The notes: generated by a model not told the origin, from the sequence alone. Shown: positions 33,081 through 41,721, counted from the first letter of the stretch. The stretch is 64,000 nt of DNA from an uncultured Tessaracoccus sp. (GCF_943914565.1 NZ_CALUCN010000001.1:62001-126000), one strand, 5' to 3'. Numbers and translations: made by a program.

Positions 33081-33864
33081 TGCGCCTCCTGAGCACCGCG
33101 GACAGCGAGACGATCCCGAGCGCGAGCGCGATGAGTACGACGGCGAGCGCGATCGCGACGTCGGTGTCGGACTCGCGCAGGAGGTAGATCTCCAACGGCA
33201 GCGTGCGTGTCCTGCCCTGGAGCGAGCCCGCGAACGTGAGCGTCGCCCCGAACTCCCCGAGCGCCCTGGCGAGCGCGAGCGCGGTGCCGGAGGCGAGCGC
33301 TGGCATCACGAGCGGCACGGTCACCCTCCAGAACACGCGCGACGGCGACGCCCCGAGGCTCGCCGCCGCCTGTTCGTAGCGGGTGCCGTGGGCGCGCAGC
33401 GCCCCCTCGAGCGACGTCACGAGGTACGGCAGCGCGACGAAGGCCTGGGCGATCACGACCGCTGCGGTCGTGAAGCCGACTTCGATGCCCATCGCCGCGA
33501 GGTGCCGCCCGACCAGCCCCCTGCGCCCGAAGGTCAGCAGCAGCGCGAGGCCGGTCACGACCGGCGGCAGCACCATCGGCACGGTGACGAGTGCACGGAT
33601 CGCGTCGCTCCACCACCCGTTGCAGCGCGCGAGCACCGTCGCGAGCGGCACGCCCAGCAGCAGCACGATCACGGTCGCGATCCCGCACGTGGTGACGCTG
33701 AGCCGCAGCGCGTCGAGCGAGCGCGCCGACGTGAGCAACGCCGGCAGCTCGGCCCACCCGACGCGGCTCAGCAGCCCTGCCGCGGGCAGCGCGAGCAGCG
33801 CCACCGCGAGGACGAACGGCACCCATGACCAGCGCGGGAACGCCCGGATCGCGCCGTCGCTCAC
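33070..33864 (-). CDS. modB: molybdate ABC transporter permease
   Basis: 264 residues with about six transmembrane segments. The inner-membrane component EAA motif is in YEQAAASLGASPSRVFWRVT, and LARALGEFGATLTFAGSLQG is a ModB/CysT-family signature. The GTG at 33864 overlaps the modA TGA (GTGA). A longer frame upstream lies inside modA and is rejected. Confidence 0.9.
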   Translation of the reverse strand: MSDGAIRAFPRWSWVPFVLAVALLALPAAGLLSRVGWAELPALLTSARSLDALRLSVTTCGIATVIVLLLGVPLATVLARCNGWWSDAIRALVTVPMVLPPVVTGLALLLTFGRRGLVGRHLAAMGIEVGFTTAAVVIAQAFVALPYLVTSLEGALRAHGTRYEQAAASLGASPSRVFWRVTVPLVMPALASGTALALARALGEFGATLTFAGSLQGRTRTLPLEIYLLRESDTDVAIALAVVLIALALGIVSLSAVLRRRSER

Positions 33865-34574
33865 GCGGCGGGTCCGTCGAAGCCGTACCCGGCCAGCACC
33901 TCCTGTCCGCCGCCCAGCACCTTGTCGATCACGGCCTTGGCCCGGTCCGCGTCGCCGCCGTGCACGGCGCCGATCCAGTACGTGTTGGGGTCCTCCTCCG
34001 CACCGGGGACCGTGATGGTCTCGACGGCGTCCCCGGCCTTCGTGGCGTCCGTGAGGTAGACGAGCCCCGCGTCGGCCTCGCCCGCGGTCACCTTGCCGAG
34101 CACGTCGCTCACCTTGGTCTCCTCCGAGCGCGGTGAGAGCGTCACGCCCTTCGCCTTCGCCAGCCGCTGCGACGCGGCCCCGCACGGCACGTCGGGCGCG
34201 CAGATCACGAGCGCGGCGTCGTCGAGCGATGCGTCGAGCCCCGTGACGCCAGCGGGGTTGCCCGCGGGCACGACGAGCACGAGGTGGTTGGCCGCGAACT
34301 GTCTCGGCTCGCCCTCGATGAGGCCCAGGTCCTTCGCGCGGTCCATGGTGCGCTGGTCGGCGGTGGCCAGCACGTCGGCGGGCGCGCCGCCCTCGAGCTG
34401 GTCGACGAGGCCCGAGGAGCCGTCGAAGGACAGCTGGGCGTCGTCGCCGAACAGCTCGGTGAAGGCCGGCTCGAGCGATGCGGCCGCGAAGACGACGGGG
34501 TCCTCGGTGGACTGCGCGCAGCCTGCGAGCAGCGCGGCGACGGCGGCGAGGGCGGCGGCGAGTCTGCGCATCAT
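33861..34574 (-). CDS. modA: molybdate-binding lipoprotein
   Basis: 237 residues. A lipoprotein signal ends at the lipobox LLAGC (Cys19). The mature protein starts VVFAAASLEPAFTELF, typical of ModA, and contains DGSSGLVDQLEGGAPADVLA and EADAGLVYLTDA. It captures molybdate or tungstate outside the membrane. The ATG at 34574 overlaps the preceding TGA (ATGA). Confidence 0.92.
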   Translation of the reverse strand: MMRRLAAALAAVAALLAGCAQSTEDPVVFAAASLEPAFTELFGDDAQLSFDGSSGLVDQLEGGAPADVLATADQRTMDRAKDLGLIEGEPRQFAANHLVLVVPAGNPAGVTGLDASLDDAALVICAPDVPCGAASQRLAKAKGVTLSPRSEETKVSDVLGKVTAGEADAGLVYLTDATKAGDAVETITVPGAEEDPNTYWIGAVHGGDADRAKAVIDKVLGGGQEVLAGYGFDGPAA

Positions 34575-34978
34575 GCGTCCCCCTCGATGCAGACGTCGGT
34601 GGCCTTGATGACGGCGGTCGCGACGGCGCCCGGCTCGAGCCCGAGCGACCGGACGGCCTCCGTGGAGATCAATGAGACGACGCGGTGCCGCCCGCACTGC
34701 AGCTCGACCTGGCTCATCACCCGGTCCGACGTCACCGCCAGCACGAGGCCGGTGAGGTGGTTGCGGGCCGAGCGCACCGTCGCGCGGTCGTCCCACTCGT
34801 CGCTGCCCTGGTCCTCGGCGATCTCCTGCGCGAGCTTCGCGAGTTCGAGCCCGTCGACGACCTGCCGACCGGCGTCGTCGGTGCCCGTCGCGATGCGCCC
34901 TGCGCCGGCCCAGCGTCGCAGCGTGTCGTCGGACACGCCGAGCAGCCTGGCGGCCTTGTTGATCCGTATCTGCGTCAT
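34571..34978 (-). CDS. HTH-TOBE molybdate-responsive regulator or Mo-binding protein
   Basis: 135 residues. Residues 1-50 are an excisionase/MerR-like helix-turn-helix (INKAARLLGVSDDTLRRWAG), and residues 67-135 are a single Mop/TOBE domain (RNHLTGLVLAVTSDRVMSQV). This is the small ModE-like layout of actinobacteria: the TOBE domain would sense molybdate and the HTH bind DNA. It is the first gene of the mod operon and divergent from mog, so it could control both. Confidence 0.85.
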   Translation of the reverse strand: MTQIRINKAARLLGVSDDTLRRWAGAGRIATGTDDAGRQVVDGLELAKLAQEIAEDQGSDEWDDRATVRSARNHLTGLVLAVTSDRVMSQVELQCGRHRVVSLISTEAVRSLGLEPGAVATAVIKATDVCIEGDA

Positions 34979-35024
34979 GGCGGCACGGTATCAGCCGCAT
35001 TCGCGGTACCACTAGGGTGGGGGT
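34979..35024. promoter_or_regulatory. compact divergent promoter, mod operon / mog
   Basis: Only 46 bases separate the two starts. Plus-strand TAGGGT (35013-35018) ends six bases before the mog GTG, and minus-strand TACCGT ends six bases before the regulator ATG, so both mRNAs look leaderless. GGTA...TACC inverted arms lie between and could bind the regulator. Confidence 0.5.
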
Positions 35025-35501
35025 GTGCAAGTAGCCGTCATCACCTGCTCCGACCGCGTCCACGCGGGCACCTACGAGGACCGCTCGGGCCCCGCCCTCG
35101 TCGACGGGCTGCGCGCCGCCGGCCTGGACGCCCGGGCCGAGCGCTGCGTGCCCGACGAGGTGTCAGCCATCCGCGACGCGATCCGGGACGCCGCCCGGGC
35201 CGGTGCCCGCGTCGTCGTCACCAGCGGCGGCACAGGCCTGGGGCCCCGCGACGTCACGCCCGAGGCGACGAGCGGGCTGCTCGATCACGACGTGCCCGGC
35301 ATCGCCGAGGCCATCCGCCGTCGCGGCCCGGAGCCGCACGCGATGCTCTCGCGGGGGCTCGCCGGGATCGCCACGGTCGACGGCGTCCGCGTGCTCGTCG
35401 TCAACGTCGCGGGCTCCGTCGGCGCCGCTCGCGACGCAGTCGCGGTCCTCGCGCCGGCGCTCGGCCACGTCGTGGACCAGCTGGACGGCGGGGGCCACTG
35501 A
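35025..35501 (+). CDS. mog: molybdopterin adenylyltransferase (MogA/MoaB family)
   Basis: 158 residues with the MPT-binding motif VVTSGGTGLGPRDVTPEAT and NVAGSVGAARDAV. Proteins of this family adenylylate molybdopterin before metal insertion. It starts at the GTG at 35025, probably on a leaderless transcript. Confidence 0.9.
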   Translation: MQVAVITCSDRVHAGTYEDRSGPALVDGLRAAGLDARAERCVPDEVSAIRDAIRDAARAGARVVVTSGGTGLGPRDVTPEATSGLLDHDVPGIAEAIRRRGPEPHAMLSRGLAGIATVDGVRVLVVNVAGSVGAARDAVAVLAPALGHVVDQLDGGGH

Positions 35502-35532
35502 GGCTGACGCGGGGCCCCTCGCGCGCGGGCGG

Positions 35533-35538
35533 TACACT
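35533..35538 (+). promoter_or_regulatory. -10 element before moaA
   Basis: TACACT ends eleven bases before the moaA ATG, leaving room for little or no leader. Confidence 0.35.
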
Positions 35539-35549
35539 GGGCAGCCGAC

Positions 35550-36566
35550 ATGCTTGGGCTCACCGACAACCACGGGCGCACGGCACGCGACCTGCGTGTC
35601 TCCCTCACCGACCGCTGCAACCTCCGCTGCACCTACTGCATGCCGGCGGAGGGAATGCCGTGGACACCTCGCGCCGAGCTCCTCACCGACGACGAGATCG
35701 TCCGGCTGATCCGCGTCGCCGTCGAGCGCCTCGGCGTCACCAAGGTCCGCTTCACCGGCGGTGAGCCGCTGCTGCGCCCCGGGCTCGTCGGCATCGTCGC
35801 CGCAGTGAAAGCCATGCGCACCGACGAGGGTGCGCCCCCGGAACTCGCGCTCACCACCAACGGCGTCGGGCTCGCCGACCGCGTCGACGCCCTCGCCGAG
35901 GCCGGACTCGACCGCGTGAACATCTCGCTCGACTCGCTCGACCACAACCGCTACCGCAGGCTCGCCCGCCGGGACCGCCTCGACGACGTGCTGCGTGCGA
36001 TCGACGCCGCGGCCCGGGCGGGCCTTCGCCCGGTGAAGCTGAACACCGTCGTCATGCGGGGGATCAACGAGGTCGACGTCGTGCCGCTGGTGGAGTTCGC
36101 GCTCGCTCGCGGCCACGAGCTGCGCTTCATCGAGCAGATGCCGCTGGGCCCTCACGGCCGCTGGGATGCCGACGAGATGGTCACCGCCGACGAGCTGCTC
36201 GCCATGCTGCGTGCTCGCTTCACACTCACCCCGGCCGATGCCGCCCGCGGTGCTGCCCCCGCCGAGGCGTGGGACGTGGCGCCGTCGGACGGGCTGCCCG
36301 GCGGCCGCATCGGGGTGATCGCGTCGGTGACGCAACCGTTCTGCGACGCCTGCGACCGCACACGACTCACGTCGGACGGGCAGGTCCGCACCTGCCTGTT
36401 CTCCCGCGTCGAGACCGACCTGCGTGCACCGCTGCGCGATGGCGCCTCCGACGACGAGCTCGCCCGCCGCTGGGCCGGCGCCCAGGCGGCCAAACCGCCG
36501 CACCACGGCATCGGGGAAGCCGACTTCGTCCAACCCGGGCGAGGCATGAGCGCGATCGGAGGATAG
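35550..36566 (+). CDS. moaA: GTP 3',8-cyclase
   Basis: 338-residue radical-SAM enzyme that starts molybdenum cofactor synthesis from GTP. The N-terminal cluster cysteines are C23, C27 and C30 in DRCNLRCTYC. The C-terminal cluster is in QPFCDACDRTRLTSDGQVRTC, and the chain ends in Gly-Gly (MSAIGG), needed for activity in MoaA. It precedes moaD with no gap. Confidence 0.95.
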   Translation: MLGLTDNHGRTARDLRVSLTDRCNLRCTYCMPAEGMPWTPRAELLTDDEIVRLIRVAVERLGVTKVRFTGGEPLLRPGLVGIVAAVKAMRTDEGAPPELALTTNGVGLADRVDALAEAGLDRVNISLDSLDHNRYRRLARRDRLDDVLRAIDAAARAGLRPVKLNTVVMRGINEVDVVPLVEFALARGHELRFIEQMPLGPHGRWDADEMVTADELLAMLRARFTLTPADAARGAAPAEAWDVAPSDGLPGGRIGVIASVTQPFCDACDRTRLTSDGQVRTCLFSRVETDLRAPLRDGASDDELARRWAGAQAAKPPHHGIGEADFVQPGRGMSAIGG

Positions 36567-36800
36567 ATGCAGATCCGGTTCTTCGCCGGCGCGGCCGAGG
36601 CCGCCGGCACGAGGCAACGCGACGTCGACGCGAGCGGACGGACGCTGGCCGAGCTCCGCGACGAGCTGGGCGCCGAGTCCGAACCGCTCGCCAGAGTGCT
36701 CGGGGTGAGTTCGTTCCTCGCCGACGGCGCCCCGGTCACCGACGGCCCCCTCGACGGGGTCACGACCCTCGACGTGCTGCCTCCGTTCGCCGGTGGCTAG
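36567..36800 (+). CDS. moaD: molybdopterin synthase small subunit
   Basis: 77 residues with a ubiquitin-like beta-grasp and the essential C-terminal Gly-Gly (VLPPFAGG), which is thiocarboxylated by MoeB-type activation to supply sulfur. The ATG follows directly after the moaA stop. Confidence 0.93.
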   Translation: MQIRFFAGAAEAAGTRQRDVDASGRTLAELRDELGAESEPLARVLGVSSFLADGAPVTDGPLDGVTTLDVLPPFAGG

Positions 36801-37232
36801 GCGCACCGATCGGGGAGAGTGGTTGAGCGGGCCCGCGCCTCTTCGGGCCTCGCTCGCCGGGTGCCGCCGGCAGCGCAGCTCGTCTCGCGCCGCCCGGGAG
36901 GCGGTGTACCGGCGGCGTGCGACGGTGGTGAAGCGCCATCGCAACGCGCTTCAGTGGTGAGCGCGCACGGTTTCGTCCCCGCGTGGCTGGTTCGCCCGCT
37001 GTTCGGGGGTGAGTTTGCATCGCGGGGAGGAAATCGTGCGGATGCCCGGCTGCGCTCGGGGTGGTGGGGCTCCTGTCCATGCTCGCGGGAGCTCGATTCG
37101 CGCACCTCGTGCGCTGCTCGATCATCTTGGGCACGGGCAGCACTGTTGCCCCGCGGGCCTCTGGCCGGCGGGGTGCAGCGGTGATTTGAGGGTGGGGAGG
37201 GTGGAGTGTTTGGGCGTGGGGTGCCGCCGGGG
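36801..37232. other. 432-base region without a recognisable gene
   Basis: Frames open on both strands, but all give Arg/Ala/Pro-rich sequence without family features. GCCGCCGG and CCGGCGGC near 36860-36925 could form a loose hairpin after moaD. I see no promoter or RNA gene here. Confidence 0.5.
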
Positions 37233-38600
37233 TCAGGCGGCGCGGGCGCGGTCTGGTGGTGGCTCGTAGACGGGTGGTGCTTGTGGTGGCAGCTCGGGGA
37301 TGGGTGCCACCGGGACATCCGGTGTTTTCGTTCTCACCGTGCCTTGGCCGGTGACGAGGTATTCGAATCCCATGGGTGATTCCCAGTGGAAGGTGCCTGG
37401 TGCTGGCTGGTCGGCCTGCCAGTGGCCGGCGGTCTTGGCGCGGTGGGCCGTGCGCTCCAAGGGGCCGAGGTTGGCCATTGACGTGGGGCCTGCCCTACCT
37501 GTCGGGTCATACGCGACGGTGTGGTCGATGTCGCAGCGTCTCGTCGAGGTGGCGGAGTACGGGAACACCGAGCGCGGATTCCTGACCGAGAGCGCGAGCC
37601 GCTGCGCGGCGGTGGGTTCGTGCCCAGTGGCGTCGGGGATCATGTTCGGGTCGAGCACCGGGCGCACCGTCACTTTCGACCCGGCGAGGAAGCCGGGCAG
37701 CGTGTCGGTGAGGAGCCGGCCCCAGCCCTCGACGTACGCCGACGTGCCGAGCGGAGCGCCAGCGTCGCCGTGGCTGGCGTTCGCGTCGAGGCCTTCGGTG
37801 GGCGTCTGGGCGGGGACGTGGACGACGAGTTCGACGTCCATGAGACTGTCCTGGCCGATGGCCTGCCGTGCGAAGATGCCGAATGCCGCCGCACGCCGTT
37901 GGCCGCGCACGAACCTTGCCGCGTCGCGTTCGTCGAGCCCGTCGGGGATCTCCGGGGCAGGGAGGGTCTGGGCGATCTGGTCGAGTGCTTGGTCGAACAA
38001 GATGCCGTCTTGGGCGTCAACCTTCCCGAAGAGGCCGACGTGGTCGTCCTCGAAGCGGCCCACGTGCACGAAGCGTTCCTGCCTGGCGAACTCGCGCTCC
38101 CGCTTTGCCCGCTCCGGGTCGGCGTCGAGGACCCAGCGGGAGAGTTCGTCGAGCATGACGAAGAAGGAGTTGAATCCGAGGCAGTGCGAGGCCTGCCGAT
38201 CGACTTCGAGGGCGGCATCGAACGGGAGCTCCTTGCAGGCCTCCTCCACCTCCCGCGCCACCCACCAGGGCAGGCCGCCGGAGCAGAACAGCTGCCACAT
38301 CCTGGGGTGGCGGGCGCGGATGGAGTAGGCCTGCGACACCCACTCGCGCATCCCGTGGAAGCTACGCCCCAGCGCGGCCGCGGCTTCGAGGAGGAACGCC
38401 TCGTCCACACCGGGGACACCATCCCGGCCAGTCGACAGCTTGCGCATCCGCAGCGCATCCGGCAGGGACGGATCAGCGTCCAACTGGTAGGCGTCCGCAC
38501 CCTCCACGAGCGCAACGACACGCGCCACCTCGATGGCTCGATGCTGCTCATCAGCATGCACCGCCGCCATGAGCGACAGCGCCGCACGATCCGTGGCCAT
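37233..38600 (-). CDS. DUF222 / HNH endonuclease-domain protein (13E12-like)
   Basis: 455 residues. A long helical DUF222 region fills roughly residues 20-330, followed by an HNH-like C-terminus with CDIDHTVAYDPTGRAG, NLGPLER and HRAKTAGHW. The zinc cysteines of many HNH proteins are replaced (SVFPYS instead of a CxxxxC-type pair; LER instead of LCR). The proline-rich end is low complexity. The ATG at 38600 was chosen because conserved sequence begins there. It interrupts the cofactor genes on the opposite strand. Function unknown; a LexA-like box overlaps its promoter. Confidence 0.8.
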   Translation of the reverse strand: MATDRAALSLMAAVHADEQHRAIEVARVVALVEGADAYQLDADPSLPDALRMRKLSTGRDGVPGVDEAFLLEAAAALGRSFHGMREWVSQAYSIRARHPRMWQLFCSGGLPWWVAREVEEACKELPFDAALEVDRQASHCLGFNSFFVMLDELSRWVLDADPERAKREREFARQERFVHVGRFEDDHVGLFGKVDAQDGILFDQALDQIAQTLPAPEIPDGLDERDAARFVRGQRRAAAFGIFARQAIGQDSLMDVELVVHVPAQTPTEGLDANASHGDAGAPLGTSAYVEGWGRLLTDTLPGFLAGSKVTVRPVLDPNMIPDATGHEPTAAQRLALSVRNPRSVFPYSATSTRRCDIDHTVAYDPTGRAGPTSMANLGPLERTAHRAKTAGHWQADQPAPGTFHWESPMGFEYLVTGQGTVRTKTPDVPVAPIPELPPQAPPVYEPPPDRARAA

Positions 38601-38637
38601 GATGCTCGCCTCCCCTCGTCGTCTCTGAAGTACCTCC

Positions 38638-38659
38638 ACTATACCGAACACATGTACCA
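38638..38659 (-). promoter_or_regulatory. promoter with LexA-like box for the DUF222 gene
   Basis: On the minus strand TATAGT (-10; complement of 38638-38643) lies next to CCGAACACATGTACCA (38644-38659, plus strand). The latter matches 9 of 12 fixed positions of the mycobacterial SOS box TCGAAC-N4-GTTCGA. Confidence 0.45.
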
Positions 38660-38893
38660 ACACAAGTGTCCGTGCGAAATGATTCGTACCTCTTTTCGAA
38701 CTGGTGATCGGGGCGCGGGTTGCCTGCCTGCACCATCTGACGCCGTCTCGACACACCGCTCTCCGCGCCGGCACTCGACGATCCGGGCTCACGAAACGCC
38801 CGACGGGCGGAGCGCACCGTCGATGCCTGCTCGGACGCCCAGATCGCGCTCCCTCAACCAGCCTCTCCGGCCAGTACAGCTAGGATCTCCACC

Positions 38894-39310
38894 ATGCGTA
38901 CCCACTCGGCCCTGCTCGACGTCCCGATCGTCCCCGCCACCGTGCGCACCGCCGTCGAGGACCCGCGCGCCGGCGCGATCGTGACCTTCGAGGGTGTGGT
39001 GCGCAACCACGACGCGGGCCGCGACGTCGTCGGCATCCACTACGAGGGCCACCCGAGCGCCGAGCAGGCGTTGCGCGACGTCGTCGAGGAGTTCCGGGAG
39101 CGCGAGGGCGTGCACGGCATCGCCGTCGAGCACCGCGTGGGCGACCTCGTCGTCGGCGATCTCGCGCTCAGCCTGGCCGTGGCGGCCTCGCACCGCAGCC
39201 AGGCCTACGCGTGCGCGTCGGACCTCGTCGACCGCATCAAGGAGACCCTCCCGGTGTGGAAGCTCCAGCGCTTCGCCGACGGCAGTGAGGCCTGGTCGCG
39301 ATGCCCCTGA
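38894..39310 (+). CDS. moaE: molybdopterin synthase large subunit
   Basis: 138 residues; VTFEGVVRNHDAGRDVVGIH at the start of the fold and the catalytic region RIKETLPVWKLQRFADG with conserved lysines. It joins with MoaD to add the two dithiolene sulfurs. A TAGGAT -10 (38881-38886) ends seven bases before the ATG, so the mRNA may be leaderless. It overlaps moeB by ten bases. Confidence 0.93.
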   Translation: MRTHSALLDVPIVPATVRTAVEDPRAGAIVTFEGVVRNHDAGRDVVGIHYEGHPSAEQALRDVVEEFREREGVHGIAVEHRVGDLVVGDLALSLAVAASHRSQAYACASDLVDRIKETLPVWKLQRFADGSEAWSRCP

Positions 39311-40041
39311 GCCCCGCGCAGCGTGCCCGCTACCGCCGCAACATCGCGGTCCCGGGGCTGGGGGAGCGCGGCCAGGAGCGGCTGCTCGCGGCGCGGGTCG
39401 TCGTGGTGGGCGCCGGTGGTCTCGGCTCCGCGACCCTGCCGTACCTCGTCGGCGCCGGCGTCGGACGCATCACGATCCTGGACGGCGACGTCGTCGAGGA
39501 GCACAACCTCCAGCGGCAGGTGCTGCACCACGAGGTGGGCCGCAACAAGGCCCGATCCGCCGTCGAACGACTCGCGCCCCTCAACCCGGGCGTCCGGCTC
39601 GAAGCCGTCGAGGCCCACGTCACGATCGAGCATGCGCAGGAGCAGCTCGCCGGCGCCGACCTCGTGCTGGACTGCACCGACACCTTCTCCGCGAAGCTCC
39701 TCCTCTCCGACACCGCGTGCGCGCTCGACGTGCCGCTCGTGTGGGCCAGCGCCGTCGGCATGCAGGGGCAGTGCTCGGTGTTCGGGGTGCCGGCCCCCGA
39801 CGGCGAGCCGCGCTGGCTGCGAGACCTCCACCCGGCCGAACCACCGTCGGGCGCGTATCCCACGGCCGAGGAGATCGGTATCCTCGGCACGACGGTGGCC
39901 CAGGTCGGCACCGTCCAGGCCGGTGAGGCGTTGAAGCTCCTCGCCGGGTTCGGCGAGCTGCTCGCCGGCCGCGTCTGGATCCTCGACGCCGCCGCCGGCC
40001 GCAGCGACGTCATACCGTTCGGAAGGCGGACACACCCATGA
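39301..40041 (+). CDS. moeB: MoeB/ThiF-type adenylyltransferase
   Basis: 246 residues. The nucleotide site is VVVGAGGLGSATLPYL, with the arginine motif HNLQRQVLHHEVGRNKA and DCTDTFSAK. It activates the MoaD C-terminus by adenylation. Two things differ from E. coli MoeB: the two CxxC zinc pairs are missing, and there is no rhodanese domain as in MoeZ, so sulfur must come from a separate protein. Confidence 0.88.
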   Translation: MPLSPAQRARYRRNIAVPGLGERGQERLLAARVVVVGAGGLGSATLPYLVGAGVGRITILDGDVVEEHNLQRQVLHHEVGRNKARSAVERLAPLNPGVRLEAVEAHVTIEHAQEQLAGADLVLDCTDTFSAKLLLSDTACALDVPLVWASAVGMQGQCSVFGVPAPDGEPRWLRDLHPAEPPSGAYPTAEEIGILGTTVAQVGTVQAGEALKLLAGFGELLAGRVWILDAAAGRSDVIPFGRRTHP

Positions 40042-41237
40042 GATCCATCGACGACCACCTCGCCCTCGTCCGCGCGCTGGCGCGCGAGCTGCCCCCGGAG
40101 GAGGTCCCGCTCGACGAGGCGGGCGGCCGCGTCATCGCCGCCGACCTCACGGCGCGCCTGCCCGTGCCGCCCTTCACCAACTCGGCCATGGACGGCTTCG
40201 CCGTGCACGCGGCCGACGTCACCACACCCACGACGCTCGACGTCGTCGCCGACATCCCCGCCGGCAACCGCCGAGCCGTCACCGTGCCGGCGGGCTCGGC
40301 CGCGCGCATCATGACCGGCGCGCCCCTGCCCGAGGGGGCCGACGCCGTCGTGCCCGTCGAGGCCACCGACCAACCCCGCGGCGCTGCACCCCTGCCCGAG
40401 CGCGTCGCGATCCACGAGGCGGTCCGGCCCGGTCGTCACGTGCGCCGAGCCGGCGAGGACGTCAGTGTGGGGGACCCGGTGGTCCCGCGAGGGACGCGCG
40501 TCGACGCCGCGGTCCGGGCCACGCTGGCCTCGATCGGATACGCGCGCGTGCCGGTGCACCGTCGCCCCCGCGTCCTCGTGGTGAGCACCGGCGACGAACT
40601 CGTCGCGCCCGGCGAGCCGCTCGCCCCGGGCGAGGTGCCCGACTCCAACTCGCTGCTCGTCGAGGGCCTCGTCGAGCGCTTCGGCGGCGAGGTCGCGGGC
40701 CGGCACCGGGTGAGCGACGACGTCCGGGCGCTCGAGGCGCTGCTCGCCGAGCACGCCGGGGATGCCGACGTCCTCGTCACCACCGGCGGGGTCTCTGTCG
40801 GCGCCTTCGACGTGGTCCGGGCCACGCTCGACGCGGACTTCCACGCCGTGGCGATGCAGCCCGGCAAACCGCAGGGCGCGGGGCGGATCGACCGTGACGG
40901 GCACTCGCTGGCCTTCCTCGGGCTGCCCGGCAACCCGGTCTCGGTGTTCGTCTCCGCCTGGGTGTTCCTGCGCGAGCTGCTGGGCGCCACCGCCGGCCAC
41001 ACGCTGCCCTGGCCCGCGAGTCGCGTGCCGAGCGGCGCGGAGTGGTCCTCGCCCGCGGCGCGCACGCAGTACGTGCCCGTACGCCTGGAGGGCGGGCACG
41101 CGGTGCCGACGGGGGCCCGGGCGGCGGCGTCACACCACGTCGGGACGCTGTGGCAGGCCGAGGCGCTCGCGGTGGTCCCGGCCGGCGTCGACCACGTCGG
41201 GCCGGGCGACGAGCTCGACGTGCACATGGTGAGGTAG
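40038..41237 (+). CDS. moeA: molybdopterin molybdotransferase
   Basis: 399 residues. It inserts molybdate into adenylylated molybdopterin. Signatures are PPFTNSAMDGFAVHAAD, RIMTGAPLPEGADAVVPVE, VVSTGDELV, DVLVTTGGVSVGAFD, and GLPGNPVSVFVSAWVFL. The ATG overlaps the moeB stop by four bases. Confidence 0.95.
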   Translation: MRSIDDHLALVRALARELPPEEVPLDEAGGRVIAADLTARLPVPPFTNSAMDGFAVHAADVTTPTTLDVVADIPAGNRRAVTVPAGSAARIMTGAPLPEGADAVVPVEATDQPRGAAPLPERVAIHEAVRPGRHVRRAGEDVSVGDPVVPRGTRVDAAVRATLASIGYARVPVHRRPRVLVVSTGDELVAPGEPLAPGEVPDSNSLLVEGLVERFGGEVAGRHRVSDDVRALEALLAEHAGDADVLVTTGGVSVGAFDVVRATLDADFHAVAMQPGKPQGAGRIDRDGHSLAFLGLPGNPVSVFVSAWVFLRELLGATAGHTLPWPASRVPSGAEWSSPAARTQYVPVRLEGGHAVPTGARAAASHHVGTLWQAEALAVVPAGVDHVGPGDELDVHMVR

Positions 41238-41241
41238 GGGC

Positions 41242-41721
41242 ATGGAGTTCACACACCTGGACGGCCGCGGCGAGGCGCGCATGGTCGACGTCACGGCCAA
41301 GCAGCCCACGGTCCGCGAGGCCGTCGCCGAAGCGACGGTGACCTGCTCATCCGACGTGGTGCGGGCGCTGCGCGACGGTACCGTCCCCAAGGGCGACGTG
41401 CTCGCCGTCGCACGCGTCGCGGGCATCGCGGCGACGAAACGCGTCCCCGAGCTGCTGCCGCTCGCGCACGTGATCGGGATCCACGGTTGCGCGGTCGACC
41501 TCACGATCGCCGACCACGGCGTCGCGATCCGGGCCACGGTGCGCACTGCCGACCGCACGGGCGTCGAGATGGAGGCGCTCACCGCGGTCACCGTCGCGGC
41601 GCTCGCGGTGGTGGACATGGTGAAGGGCGTCGACCGCTCGGCGGCCATCGAGCAGGCGCGGATCGTCGCGAAGTCGGGCGGTCGGTCGGGGTCATGGGTG
41701 CGCCCGGGGACCGACGGATAG
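41242..41721 (+). CDS. moaC: cyclic pyranopterin monophosphate synthase
   Basis: 159 residues. The family motif KRVPELLPLAHVIGIHG (H in the active site) and MEALTAVTVAALAVVDMVKG are clear. Acts after MoaA to form cyclic pyranopterin phosphate. It follows moeA by four bases. Confidence 0.95.
   Translation: MEFTHLDGRGEARMVDVTAKQPTVREAVAEATVTCSSDVVRALRDGTVPKGDVLAVARVAGIAATKRVPELLPLAHVIGIHGCAVDLTIADHGVAIRATVRTADRTGVEMEALTAVTVAALAVVDMVKGVDRSAAIEQARIVAKSGGRSGSWVRPGTDG

Noticed and set aside
36819..37184. Possible 121-codon gene after moaD
   Set aside because: No ribosome site, no recognisable family, and overlapping frames of similar length exist on the other strand.
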